Assembly (NCBI GenBank): GCA_005503215.1
Contig: SCNS01000006.1
Coordinates: 62,001-126,000 of the forward strand
DNA: 64,000 nucleotides
Reading direction: 5' to 3'
Origin: Sphingomonadaceae bacterium 3R27C6
Lineage (GTDB): Bacteria; Pseudomonadota; Alphaproteobacteria; Sphingomonadales; Sphingomonadaceae
A program made the position numbers and the translations under genes. Shown here in pieces: positions 32,612 to 42,184 of this stretch (the stretch's first letter is position 1; each line of letters opens with the position of its first letter). The notes below the pieces were generated by a model. That model had not been told where the DNA came from. It worked only from the letters and a program-made list of their open reading frames with translations, and did no database searches.

Positions 32612-35344
32612 CTAGAACTGGCCGCGGATCGTCACCCCATAGGTGCGCGGTTCGCCGGGGAAGCCGACGAACAGCTTGTTCGCGGTCGCCGGGAAGCCGA
32701 GCGCTGCGGGCGCTGCGACCGAGCGGAAGCTGTTCGATCCCTGCAGCGGCATATCGGCGCCAATCTGGTAATATTTCTTGTTGAACAGATTCTGCCCCCA
32801 CAGTTCGATGCCCCAGCGGCGGTCGGCGCCGAACAGGCCGATGCGGCCGTTGAACACCGCAAAGCCGTCCTGTTCCTTCTCGATGTCGAGGTTCGATCCG
32901 GTGTTGGTGTCGCTCTGCAGGCGCGTGTCGAAATAGACGAGCGCGCTCATGCCCGAGCTGCCGATTGGCGGCGTCCAGCTGATCCCCGCGGTGGCGACAT
33001 ATTTGGCGGCGTTCGACACCCCGCGGCCGGGCAGCTGGAACAGCACCGGCGACAGCGGGCGCCCGCCGGTGCCGACGAGGTTACGGCGATAGAGCGTATC
33101 GACATAGGTCAGCCCCATGTTGACCGAGACGTATCGCGCGGGGCGCAGGAAGGTCTCGATCTCGATCCCCTTCGCGACCACGCCGGGGGTCAGCCGGTCG
33201 GCGGCGCAGGCGCCGGTCGTCGCGCTGTTGTCGATCGGGCCGGTGCCGAGATCGTCCTTGCACGCCTGGATGTTCGTCACCTCGAAGTTGATGCCGTTGA
33301 AGGTGTTGAGCTGGTAGTTGCTATACTCCTGGTAGAAGGCTGCGACGTTCACATCGACGCCCGGCCCGTCCCATTTGACGCCGAGTTCATAGGCGTCGAC
33401 CTTCTCGCTCGCGAACTGCAGGTCGCTCGCCTCGGGGCGGCCGTTGCCCGGCGTATTGACCGGACGCGCCAGCGCCGCGGTGCAGGCGGCATTCTGCGCC
33501 GCCGAGCCCGCGGTGGTGCTGCACGGCCGGTCGAGCGCCGAATAGTCGAGGTTGAAGCCGCCGGCCTTGTATCCCTTCGACGCCGAGGCGTAGACGAGCC
33601 ACGCCGGATCGGGTTTCCAGCTCAGCACCGCAGTGCCGGTCCACTGGCTCTCGCTGAATTTCGTGCCGGGGCTGCCCGCGACGATATCGGGCGCAGTGCC
33701 GTTGATCACACAGGCGAGGCTCGCCAGCGCCTGCAGCGACGAGTTGACGATCGCCGGACACAGCGTGTTGGTGAAATTGGCGTCGCCCGCCAGCGTCTTG
33801 CGTTCATGCGTGTAACGCGCACCGATCGTCAGCTTCAGCGTGTCTTCGACAATGTCGAAGCTGTTGTGGGTAAACAGCGCATAGTTGGTGCTGCGCTGGG
33901 CAAAGGTCGAGCCATTGTTGCCCGTCCCGTTGAGCCGCGCTGCGCCAAGCGCCGACGCGATCCCCTGAAAGCCCGGGAAGCTCGCCGGAGGCAGATTCGA
34001 GCAGGTCGCGGAGGCCGGGTTCACCAGCGTCGGAGCGAGGCTCGCAGCGGCAAGGCAGTTGGCGAAGCGCTCGTAATCATTGCCATATTTGATGTCGTCA
34101 TCGACATCGAGTTTCTCGTTCGCATAATAGCCGCCGACGAGCCAGTCGAGGCGGCCGTCGAACGCGTCGCCCTGCAGCCGCAATTCCTGCGTGAAAAGCC
34201 GGAAACGGCGGTCGAGGTCTGTGCGGCGCAAGATGTCGAGCGCGCTGTAGTCGGCATCCTGCCCTTGTGCATTCTTGTAGTCGCGGTACGCGCTGATCGA
34301 GCTCAGTGTCGCGCCGCCGAAATCCCAGGTCAGCTCGCCCGATACGCCCCAGTCTTTGGTGTCCGACCGATAGGGAACGCCGGGGGTGCTCGCCTGCTGG
34401 CGGACGAAGCTCTGTCCCGCGGGCGCCACTTGGTGGTTCGCGCCGAGCAGCTGGAGCAGGGGCAACAGCGCGTTCGCCGAGGCGACGGGGAAGCCGTCAG
34501 CGCCGCGCGTCAGGTTGCGCACGGGGTTGAGCAGCACGCCGCCGCAGCAATTCTCGTTGCGTTGGCTGTAGTCGGCGATCAGGCGCAGCTTCACGTTGTC
34601 GCTCGGTTCGAGCAGCAGCTGGCCCTTGACCAGCCAGCGGTCGCGGTCGTTGATGTCGGGCTCGCCCGGCGTGACGCTCTTGATGAAGCCGTCGCGCTTT
34701 TGCCAGACGCCGTCGAGGCGCACCGCGGCCTTGTCGCCCAGCGGCGCGTTGATCATCCCGTCGACACGCCAATAATCATAGTTGCCATAGCTGACCGACC
34801 CCTTGCCCGCGAAGGCGCCGAGGTCGGGTCCCTTGGTAACGATGTTGATCAGGCCCGCGGTCGAGTTCCGACCGAACAGGGTGCCCTGCGGCCCGCGGAG
34901 CACTTCGACGCGTTCGATGTCGCCGAGTTCGGACAGGCCGACCCCGGTGCGGCTGCGATAGACGCCGTCGATGAACAGGCCGACCGAGGATTCGAGGCCG
35001 GGGTTTTCGCCGACGGTACCGATGCCGCGAATGCGCGCTGTGAAGTTGACCTCGCTCGTCGCGCCCGACACGAGCAGCGAGGGGGCGACCTGCCCCAGCG
35101 CGCGCACGTCGGTCGCGCCGGTCTTCTCCAGCGTGTCGCCGGACACCGCCGACACCGCGATTGGCACGTCGGACAGCGCCTCGCTACGCCGCGTCGCGGT
35201 GACGATGATCGTGCCGTCGTCGGTTTCGGCGCCCTCGTCGGCGGTTTGCGCCGCTGCGGGTGTCGCCAGGATTGCGATGGTCAATCCCAACCCGGCTGCG
35301 CTAGTGCGCAGCGAGCGGACCGAACGAGCGTTCTGGTTTCGCAT
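32612..35344 (-). CDS. TonB-dependent receptor
   Basis: 910 aa from ATG 35344 (MRNQNARSVRSLRTSAAGLG). Signal peptide ending at ATPAAAQ, TonB box region DGTIIVTATRRSEALSDVPI, plug motifs (ARIRGIGTVGENPGLESSVG, DIERVEVLRGPQGTLFGRNS), and a beta-barrel ending in an aromatic C-terminal strand (RTYGVTIRGQF). This long form is typical of the sphingomonad receptors annotated for complex organics rather than classical siderophores. No adjacent FecIR pair; the substrate is unknown. Confidence 0.96.
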   Translation of the reverse strand: MRNQNARSVRSLRTSAAGLGLTIAILATPAAAQTADEGAETDDGTIIVTATRRSEALSDVPIAVSAVSGDTLEKTGATDVRALGQVAPSLLVSGATSEVNFTARIRGIGTVGENPGLESSVGLFIDGVYRSRTGVGLSELGDIERVEVLRGPQGTLFGRNSTAGLINIVTKGPDLGAFAGKGSVSYGNYDYWRVDGMINAPLGDKAAVRLDGVWQKRDGFIKSVTPGEPDINDRDRWLVKGQLLLEPSDNVKLRLIADYSQRNENCCGGVLLNPVRNLTRGADGFPVASANALLPLLQLLGANHQVAPAGQSFVRQQASTPGVPYRSDTKDWGVSGELTWDFGGATLSSISAYRDYKNAQGQDADYSALDILRRTDLDRRFRLFTQELRLQGDAFDGRLDWLVGGYYANEKLDVDDDIKYGNDYERFANCLAAASLAPTLVNPASATCSNLPPASFPGFQGIASALGAARLNGTGNNGSTFAQRSTNYALFTHNSFDIVEDTLKLTIGARYTHERKTLAGDANFTNTLCPAIVNSSLQALASLACVINGTAPDIVAGSPGTKFSESQWTGTAVLSWKPDPAWLVYASASKGYKAGGFNLDYSALDRPCSTTAGSAAQNAACTAALARPVNTPGNGRPEASDLQFASEKVDAYELGVKWDGPGVDVNVAAFYQEYSNYQLNTFNGINFEVTNIQACKDDLGTGPIDNSATTGACAADRLTPGVVAKGIEIETFLRPARYVSVNMGLTYVDTLYRRNLVGTGGRPLSPVLFQLPGRGVSNAAKYVATAGISWTPPIGSSGMSALVYFDTRLQSDTNTGSNLDIEKEQDGFAVFNGRIGLFGADRRWGIELWGQNLFNKKYYQIGADMPLQGSNSFRSVAAPAALGFPATANKLFVGFPGEPRTYGVTIRGQF

Positions 35345-35634
35345 CTTTTTCTCCCTCTCCACATATTTTTTTTGTTGATCAGCACTATAATGGGAATATT
35401 GCGCCCAACCAATTCCTAGTCGCGGTCTTGCGTGATCGGTTGGTCAATCGCAGCTTTTTTGCCACACCTGACAGATATGCCAATTGACATCGTTGCTTTT
35501 ATCGTATTGGGCGAGCCGTTTGCTACCAACTGCTCTAATTCGTCTGAGAAGCTCCTCTCTCGATGTTCTACGCAAAAGAAATCATGGGGTTCAACAAGTC
35601 GCAGGCAGCTTTCAGATCAACTCCCGCTTGCCGT

Positions 35635-36621
35635 TTAAGCGGCGTCCGTCGATAGTTTGGCTTTTTCCACGCTCGAAGGACCAGCCATTCCTCGCCTCAA
35701 CATGTCTCTTTGTTCCAATTGGGAGCGATAGAGGAAATCGGGGGGCAGTCCCATGCGCACACTGGCGCAACTGGGTGCGGCGTTGCGATCCATGCGCCGG
35801 TCCGCCAAGCGCCCTGCAAATCGAAGCATTATTCGGTCGAGACTAGTGAGATCAAAGCGCGCGCCAAGATCGAGGCGACGGCGCACCGAATCAGGAAGTA
35901 GCGATACTGACGCTCGCGCGATCGCGCGATGTAAGAGGCGCGGGACGCCCGGCGCGGCACGGCCTGACTGGATAATATCCAGAAATTCGAAGATGATAGG
36001 ATGCGATTCGAAGCGTGGTTGGAGTGCCGTCATCATATCCATGAAATCTTCGATACTCGACGGAGTGTGACGTGCGCCGAATTCGCGCCCGATGGCATCG
36101 CTGTCCCGCATGAACCGGTCCTTGTCGGCATCGCTCAGCGGATGGACGAAACGGTCATAGGCCATCAGGAAGCCGTATGAGGCGGTCGCCGCGACCCAGT
36201 CGAGCAGCACCGGGTCCATCGCGCGATATTTCTCGCCCGCCGGCGTGGCGCCCTTTACGTGTCCGTGCATCCGGTTGACCTTACCGATAACCTCCTTCGC
36301 CACGCTCGCCGGACCGTAGCATGCTAGCATCGCGACGAGCCCGGTGCGGCGCGAGCGGCCGATCGGATCGGCCTTGTAGGTCGAATGATCCCAGACGCCC
36401 GAACGGATGCGCGGCTCGGCGAATTCCAGCAGCACCGCCGCAATGCCACCGATGCCGAGCGCGACCGGATTCTTGTAGACGCGCCATTGGACGCTGTCAG
36501 GGGCAAGCAAGGCCGCTTCGCCGACTGGAGAGGAAAAGTCGATTATCGTGCCCAGATAATTGTCCTGCATGCCTTGCTTGCACTCCCATTTTTCCACCCA
36601 GGTGGAAGCGACACTGCCCAT
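35635..36621 (-). CDS. MpaB/latex-clearing-type oxygenase (DUF2236 family)
   Basis: 328 aa. It matches the oxygenase MpaB family (ER-bound oxygenase mpaB, rubber oxygenase Lcp) in layout: VYKNPVALGIGGIAAVLLEF, EPRIRSGVWDHSTYKADPIG, RTGLVAMLACYGPASVAKEV, MHGHVKGATPAGEKYRAMDP, and LLDWVAATASYGFLMAYDRF. His residues in NRMHGHV and the Arg/His around WDHS are plausible heme or metal ligands, which I cannot verify. It starts 28 bases after the end of a TonB receptor gene on the same strand, so receptor and oxygenase are probably co-transcribed. Confidence 0.85.
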   Translation of the reverse strand: MGSVASTWVEKWECKQGMQDNYLGTIIDFSSPVGEAALLAPDSVQWRVYKNPVALGIGGIAAVLLEFAEPRIRSGVWDHSTYKADPIGRSRRTGLVAMLACYGPASVAKEVIGKVNRMHGHVKGATPAGEKYRAMDPVLLDWVAATASYGFLMAYDRFVHPLSDADKDRFMRDSDAIGREFGARHTPSSIEDFMDMMTALQPRFESHPIIFEFLDIIQSGRAAPGVPRLLHRAIARASVSLLPDSVRRRLDLGARFDLTSLDRIMLRFAGRLADRRMDRNAAPSCASVRMGLPPDFLYRSQLEQRDMLRRGMAGPSSVEKAKLSTDAA

Positions 36622-36649
36622 TCCCCAATAGACGGTGCCGAGAAAGATG

Positions 36650-39094
36650 TTAGAAATCGAAACCCAGCGTCAGACCATAGGTCCGCGGCGGGTTGGGGAA
36701 GCGGACGACGACGTTCGCGTTGCTCGCGACCGCCGACCAGTAATATTTGTCGAAGAGATTCTTCGCCCAGAGCGATACCGACCAGCCGCTCTCGCTCTTG
36801 AGCCCAAGGCTGGCATTGACCGTGCCATAGGCCTTCATCTTGTAGAGATCGAGATCCTCAAAGATGGTGTTCGACTTGCTCTGATAGCGTGCGCTGAGGG
36901 CACCCGTCAGGTTCAGCCCGTCGCTGACCGGCGTGTCATAAGCGAGCGTCAGGCTGCCCTGGAATTCGGGGCTGTAGATGAATTCGGCGCCATCGAAATT
37001 CTGCGGCTGACCCGCTGCATTGGTGCCGTTGTAATTGTCGATCCGCGTCTTCAGCCACAGCGCATTTGCCGACAGGGTCAGCCCGGTCGCCGGCCGCACG
37101 GTCAGCTCGCCCTCGACGCCATAGGCCTTCGACTTCGGCACATTGTCGAGCCGCGACAGCGCGGTGTAGATCGGATCGGCAAAATAGGTGCTGATCTGCT
37201 TGTCGGCATAATCATAGTAGAAGGCCGACAGATTGGCCTGCACCGCACGATCGGCGAGCGTCGCCTTCAGCCCGACCTCATAGGCGGTCAGCTTTTCCTG
37301 CGTGACCGGCGCGTTCTGCCGTGCGAGGTTCGCGGCGTTGATCGGTGTCGTCCCCGACTTGTAGCCGCGCGACACCGATGCATAGACAAGCGTGTCGGTA
37401 TCGGGCGACCAGTCGAGCGCGACGCGCCATGCGACGTTGTTTTCGTCGAGCAGCGACTGCACCTCGCCGAAAGTGCCGGTAACGGGATCGAAGGTGTTGC
37501 ACTGGCCCTGCGCGATTTCGGGCGCGAGCACGCCATAGGTCTGGAAATAGAGCGCGCGGTTCACGACGTTGACGTTCGGCAGCATGTTGCCGTTGAAGTC
37601 GCGCGAACAGCCGTTGTAGCGCTGCTTGTCCTCGGTGTAGCGGATGCCGGTGGTCAGCTTGAGTTGCTCGGTCATTTCCCAGTCGGCGTTCGCGAAGATG
37701 CTCCACGTCTTGGTGCGGATGGCACCGAAATCCTCATAGGTGCGGAAGGCTTGGCTGAGCTCTGCCAGCGTATAGCCGCCCGAGTTGAACGGCGTCGCGA
37801 GCAGCGGCGCGCCCGCGGCGCGGATCAGTCCGACATTGGCGTTCTGGCCGAGCATCGTCCGGTTCGAATCTATGATCCGGTCGTTCGCGTAATAGGCACC
37901 GACCAGCCAGTTCACCGGCCCGCTTTCGCCCTCGACATGCAGATCCTGCGCAAAGCTCTTGATCCGGCCGACGGTGTTCTGGAGCAGCACCTCGAACGGC
38001 GCGCCGCTCCAGTCGGACAGCGCGTTGCGCTTGAAGTCGTTGTAGCTGGTCAGCGAGACGAGCTTGATATCGTCGGTCAGATCCTGATCCCAGCGCAGCT
38101 TCAGACCCCAGAAGCGGTTGTCCTCGGCGAGCGGGCCGTCGAGCCCGAGGCCGGTGCCGATGTCGGCCGAACGCTGCGCGAGCGGCGCCCAGTCGGCCTG
38201 CGTCGCCTTCGTCGGGAAATTGTTCGCCAGATAGGTCGCGAGCCCCGGCGCGTTGAAGAAGCGCGAATTGCTGGTGCCCGTCACCGGATCGGTCGCGGGG
38301 GTGAAGCCGATCCCCTGCCCGACGACGGTATCGGACTTGTTCTGCCACCAGGTCACCGACAGGTCGAAATGGGTGCCGGGGCCGGGATCGATCGCCAGCG
38401 AGCCGCGGATACCCAGCTTGTCGACCTCGCCTTGCCGTTCGCCGCGCGTATTGCTGACCTGCCAGCCCTTGTCGCTGTTCTCGCTGCGGAAGGCGATACG
38501 CGCGGCGATGCCTTCGCCCAGCGGACCCGAGATATGCCCCGCGAAATTATAGGTCTGATAATTGCCCAGATCGACGCTGACGCCACCCTCGAACGTATCG
38601 GTCGGCCTGGCGGTGATGAAGTTGATCAGGCCTGCGGTGGTGTTGCGGCCATACAGCGTGCCCTGCGGCCCCTTGAGCACCTCGACGCGCTCGAGGTCCA
38701 TGATCGGCCCCGTATTCATGATCGGATAGGCGTAAGCGACCTCGTCGACATAGGTGCCGACGGTCGAAGTCGATGACAGGTTGATCGTGTTGAAGCCGAT
38801 CCCGCGCAATGTGTAGGTCGGAACCCCCTGATAGCTTTGCGACACGGTGAAGCTGGGCGCCACGGCGGTGAGGTCGCGCACGTCGGTGACGCGCAGATTT
38901 TCGAGCATTTCGCCGTCGACCGCCTGAATCGCCATGCCGACGTCGTTGATCGATTCGGCGCGGCGCTGCGCGGTGACGATGATGTCGCCCGCCTCGGCCG
39001 CCGGATCGGCTTCGGCTTCCGCCGCAAATGCCGGCATCGTCCCGACCAGGCACGCAGCGGTTCCCGCAAGCAGCAAAATGCGCATTGCCTTCAT
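36650..39094 (-). CDS. TonB-dependent receptor
   Basis: 814 aa from ATG 39094, which has a GGAGG ribosome-binding site. Signal peptide KAMRILLLAGTAACLVGTMP ending at AFAAEAEA, TonB box GDIIVTAQRRAESINDVGMA, plug motifs (YTLRGIGFNTINLSSTSTVG, DLERVEVLKGPQGTLYGRNT) and a beta-barrel ending RTYGLTLGFDF. Same broad class as the receptor at 32.6 kb. A LuxR-type regulator is divergently transcribed 141 bases away and an MpaB-like oxygenase follows, suggesting uptake of an oxidised substrate. Confidence 0.96.
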   Translation of the reverse strand: MKAMRILLLAGTAACLVGTMPAFAAEAEADPAAEAGDIIVTAQRRAESINDVGMAIQAVDGEMLENLRVTDVRDLTAVAPSFTVSQSYQGVPTYTLRGIGFNTINLSSTSTVGTYVDEVAYAYPIMNTGPIMDLERVEVLKGPQGTLYGRNTTAGLINFITARPTDTFEGGVSVDLGNYQTYNFAGHISGPLGEGIAARIAFRSENSDKGWQVSNTRGERQGEVDKLGIRGSLAIDPGPGTHFDLSVTWWQNKSDTVVGQGIGFTPATDPVTGTSNSRFFNAPGLATYLANNFPTKATQADWAPLAQRSADIGTGLGLDGPLAEDNRFWGLKLRWDQDLTDDIKLVSLTSYNDFKRNALSDWSGAPFEVLLQNTVGRIKSFAQDLHVEGESGPVNWLVGAYYANDRIIDSNRTMLGQNANVGLIRAAGAPLLATPFNSGGYTLAELSQAFRTYEDFGAIRTKTWSIFANADWEMTEQLKLTTGIRYTEDKQRYNGCSRDFNGNMLPNVNVVNRALYFQTYGVLAPEIAQGQCNTFDPVTGTFGEVQSLLDENNVAWRVALDWSPDTDTLVYASVSRGYKSGTTPINAANLARQNAPVTQEKLTAYEVGLKATLADRAVQANLSAFYYDYADKQISTYFADPIYTALSRLDNVPKSKAYGVEGELTVRPATGLTLSANALWLKTRIDNYNGTNAAGQPQNFDGAEFIYSPEFQGSLTLAYDTPVSDGLNLTGALSARYQSKSNTIFEDLDLYKMKAYGTVNASLGLKSESGWSVSLWAKNLFDKYYWSAVASNANVVVRFPNPPRTYGLTLGFDF

Positions 39095-39235
39095 CGTCCA
39101 TCCTCCCTCAAACGGCTTGTCGCAGGGCTCGTCTTTGTGCGAGCGTCGCGCGAAGCCGGACAGCGACAGAGGACAGAATTGTGTGGTCGCCGACAAGCTG
39201 GCATCTGTGGCAGGATGGGCGGGGGAGAAGCATGG

Positions 39236-39982
39236 ATGGATACAAGAGCGCAATGCTGGTCGGACCTCCCCAGTCTTGTTGAGGCAGTGCAGGCCGCTGG
39301 AGAAGAGATCGGCATGCCATATATTGCCGCGCAGGCCGATCTTGGAGATCCGGAGCCAATGGGTGATGAAAGGGGCCGGCCCTATGCAGAGACCTATTTC
39401 CGATGGGTGGATCCGAGCCACGTTTATTGGCGTGACCGCAAGCTGGCATTGCACGTCCCGTTTCTAACCGCGGCGCGTTTGTTCGCTGAACCCTTTTACT
39501 ATAAGAACGGACGCCTCCAAAGCTGGCGGCCTACCGCAGTCCTCGATACAATCGACTGCAGTCAGGCAAAGGAAAGTTCTTATCTCGGCGAAGCGTTAAT
39601 TGCGCCTGTCCACCTGCCGCGCGGCCTTGTAGGGGCGGTCGTTTGGTGCTCCCGGGGGCCCGTCGGGGTGGAAGAGATGTTTGCAGTTCAAGCGGGTCGC
39701 TTGTACAATCTTGCGCTCAGATTTGTTGCTACCCACAACGAAGCCCGTGGCAAAACCGATGATCATTCCATCTCCCAGCATCTGACACGGCGAGAAGTGC
39801 AATGCTTGCGTTGGGCCGCCGCCGGCAAGACCGATAGCGAGATTGGAATTATATTGTCCCTGTCGGTATCAACGGTCCGATTTCATCTCCGAAACGCGGC
39901 TGCGAAGCTGGGGGCTACGGGGCGTGCTCAATCAATCCAACTCGCTGCTGGGCTCGGATTTGTCGGGGCTCGATCAGCCTGA
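39236..39982 (+). CDS. LuxR-family transcriptional regulator
   Basis: 248 aa from ATG 39236. A C-terminal GerE helix-turn-helix is clear (LTRREVQCLRWAAAGKTDSE, then IGIILSLSVSTVRFHLRNAA). The N-terminal 170 residues look like an autoinducer-binding-like domain (YFRWVDPSHVYWRDRKLALH) but lack the exact W-Y-DP pattern of the luxR gene at 6.5 kb, so it is a LuxR solo of unknown ligand. Divergent from a TonB receptor gene and 48 bases upstream of an acyl-CoA dehydrogenase; it probably regulates one or both. Confidence 0.85.
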   Translation: MDTRAQCWSDLPSLVEAVQAAGEEIGMPYIAAQADLGDPEPMGDERGRPYAETYFRWVDPSHVYWRDRKLALHVPFLTAARLFAEPFYYKNGRLQSWRPTAVLDTIDCSQAKESSYLGEALIAPVHLPRGLVGAVVWCSRGPVGVEEMFAVQAGRLYNLALRFVATHNEARGKTDDHSISQHLTRREVQCLRWAAAGKTDSEIGIILSLSVSTVRFHLRNAAAKLGATGRAQSIQLAAGLGFVGARSA

Positions 39983-40030
39983 CGAATCCGCCAGCTTTAT
40001 CCATCGGACCACGCGTGTACAATCGCGCCG

Positions 40031-41161
40031 ATGGACCTGCCTCTTCCAACCGAATTGATCTCGTTTCGCAACGAAGTGAGAGCTTTCCTTGAAGCGAACC
40101 TGACAAGCGAACTGCGCGGAGCCGCAGCAAACGCGACGAGCGTATTCATCGATCCCGATGTCTCGCTGCCGTGGCAGCGCGTCCTCAACCAGCGCGGCTG
40201 GGCGGCGCCCGATTGGCCCGCGGAGTTCGGTGGTCCCGGCTGGAACGAAATGCAGCGCTATGTTTTTGCCGCCGAGTGCGCGCGTGCGGGCGCTCCGAAT
40301 CTTGCGCCGATGGGGTTGAAGATGGTGGCGCCCGTCATCATGCATTATGGCACGCCTGAGCAGCGTGCTTATTATCTGCCCCGTATCCTGTCGGGCGAGG
40401 ACTATTGGTGCCAGGGATTTTCCGAGCCTGGCGCGGGGTCCGATCTTGCCGCGCTGCAACTCCGTGCAGTGCGCGACGGGGACGACTATATTCTCAACGG
40501 ATCGAAGATATGGACGACCCACGCCCATTTCGCGAACCGCATGTTCGCACTCGTTCGCACCTCGACCGAGGGCAAGCCGCAGGCGGGGATCAGCTTTCTG
40601 CTGCTCGACATGGGGGGGGCTGGAATCACGGTGGAACCGATCCACACCCTGGCCGGCGATCACGAACTCAATCAGGTCTTTTTCGACGACGTACGCGTTC
40701 CGCAGGCGAACCGGTTAGGCGCGGAGAATGACGGCTGGTCGGTCGCGAAGCATCTGCTGACTTTCGAACGCGGGGGGAAATATGCGCCGGGTCTGATTGA
40801 TCGGCTGGAACGGTTGCGCATGCGTAATGCAGTCGATCCGGTTCTGCGTGCGCGCGTCGACCGCGAGGCCGTGACGCTGACAGCGCTGCAGGCGCTCGAA
40901 CTCAAGGCGATGCGGGGCGAAGGAGGCAGCACGACAATCTATGCTTCGGCATTGAAGATTCTCGGGACCGAAGCTGCGCAGCGCATCGATATTCTCGCCT
41001 GCGAAATCGATGGCTACATCGCATGGGTCGACGCTGACGGACAGACTCCTGCTGACCTGGCGGTTACGGTGCCGCGCTATCTTAATGCGCGCGCGGCGAG
41101 CATCTACGCTGGGTCGAACGAAATCCAGCGTGATCTGGTCGCACGTGAGTTGCTGGGCTAA
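40031..41161 (+). CDS. Acyl-CoA dehydrogenase
   Basis: 376 aa FAD-dependent dehydrogenase. Family signatures are GFSEPGAGSDLAALQLRAVR and ILNGSKIWTTHAHFANRMFA in the FAD/substrate region, and a C-terminal STTIYASALKILGTEAAQRI then YAGSNEIQRDLVARELLG. It would introduce an alpha-beta double bond in an acyl-CoA. The convergent neighbour is a second, shorter dehydrogenase-like gene; the pair resembles the paired FadE28/FadE29-type subunits known in steroid side-chain degradation, which is inference. Confidence 0.94.
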   Translation: MDLPLPTELISFRNEVRAFLEANLTSELRGAAANATSVFIDPDVSLPWQRVLNQRGWAAPDWPAEFGGPGWNEMQRYVFAAECARAGAPNLAPMGLKMVAPVIMHYGTPEQRAYYLPRILSGEDYWCQGFSEPGAGSDLAALQLRAVRDGDDYILNGSKIWTTHAHFANRMFALVRTSTEGKPQAGISFLLLDMGGAGITVEPIHTLAGDHELNQVFFDDVRVPQANRLGAENDGWSVAKHLLTFERGGKYAPGLIDRLERLRMRNAVDPVLRARVDREAVTLTALQALELKAMRGEGGSTTIYASALKILGTEAAQRIDILACEIDGYIAWVDADGQTPADLAVTVPRYLNARAASIYAGSNEIQRDLVARELLG

Positions 41162-42184
41162 TTATCGGGCAGATTCGGCATAGCGAGAAAGGTGGCCGGC
41201 CTTGGGTCCTAAAGCCGCTGCGATCGCAAGGACGCGCTTGAAAAAGCGTCCGAGATCCAATTCCTCGGTCAGACCCATCGCGCCATGAAACTGTACTGCG
41301 CCTTCTCCGACGATCCGCGCCGCATCGCTGACCTCAATGCAAGCCGCGCTGACGAGCGCTCCACGGTTCGTGTCCTTATCGCTTTCGAATTCCAGGATAG
41401 CCGCTTCGGTAAGTGCTCCCGCTTTCATCAAGGCAAGCTGCATGTCGGCAGCGCGATGCCGCAAGGCCTGGAATGAAGCGATCTGCCGCCCGAACTGACG
41501 GCGCTGGCCCAGATAGGTGATGCTGTCCGCCATCATCCGTCGCATAAGGCCAACAGCCTCGGCGCAACGTGCGGAAAGCACCATGTCATTGGCACGTTCC
41601 ACAAGAAGCGCGGACTCTTCGTCCTGCCCGAGCAGTTCGAAATCAGCCCCTTTCGTCGTAAAACTCAGATCGGCTGTCACACTGCCATCAAGCATGATGC
41701 GATGACGTTGCTCGACCGCCTTGCTGTCTGCATCGACGGCCAGGATCACGCCATCTTCCGCAAGCAGAAACAGGTCGGCTTCGGCTGCTCCGGCGACGAG
41801 TTCTGCCGTTCCGCAAACGATTCCGTCTCGGATGATCGGCATCGCAGCCGCCGATGCCGGACAAATGATTGCAGCTCGCCGCTGGCCGCTTGCAAGATCC
41901 GGTAGGGCGGGATGACCCGGGGCGACCATGCCGAGCAGCCAGCTGGCCATCGCGTGCGAAACCCAGTCCGCGCCCGCGAGTGCTGGCCCTAATTCCGCTG
42001 CAACGACTGCTATGTCGGTCATTCCTCCACCAAATCCACCCGAGGCTTCATTTACGGTAACGCCGCCAAGCCAAAGCGTGTCGGATAGATCCCGCCACCC
42101 CGGATAAGGACTTTTGGCTACAAAACGCTGAATGCTGTCGCGCAGCAGCATCTGGTCGGGCGTAAGGGGCAAATCGAGCGTCAT
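41162..42184 (-). CDS. Acyl-CoA dehydrogenase-like protein (short subunit)
   Basis: 340 aa. Acyl-CoA dehydrogenase fold (LDLPLTPDQMLLRDSIQRFV, ASGGFGGGMTDIAVVAAELG, ADSITYLGQRRQFGRQIASF, GEGAVQFHGAMGLTEELDLG), but the central beta domain is divergent and the EPGAGSD motif is absent. This is typical of the non-catalytic or half-site subunit of heteromeric dehydrogenases. It is convergent with and directly abuts the full-length dehydrogenase, and its start overlaps the stop of the ligase gene by one base, so the ligase and this gene are one operon. Confidence 0.9.
   Translation of the reverse strand: MTLDLPLTPDQMLLRDSIQRFVAKSPYPGWRDLSDTLWLGGVTVNEASGGFGGGMTDIAVVAAELGPALAGADWVSHAMASWLLGMVAPGHPALPDLASGQRRAAIICPASAAAMPIIRDGIVCGTAELVAGAAEADLFLLAEDGVILAVDADSKAVEQRHRIMLDGSVTADLSFTTKGADFELLGQDEESALLVERANDMVLSARCAEAVGLMRRMMADSITYLGQRRQFGRQIASFQALRHRAADMQLALMKAGALTEAAILEFESDKDTNRGALVSAACIEVSDAARIVGEGAVQFHGAMGLTEELDLGRFFKRVLAIAAALGPKAGHLSRYAESAR

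Noticed and set aside
32582-35419. Very long plus-strand open frame opposite the 910-aa TonB receptor
   Set aside because: It is antisense to an unmistakable receptor gene; high GC content at third positions keeps the opposite strand open. Its sequence has no recognisable domain.
36635-38776. Long plus-strand open frame opposite the second large TonB receptor
   Set aside because: Same cause: antisense shadow of a clear receptor gene, with no family features.
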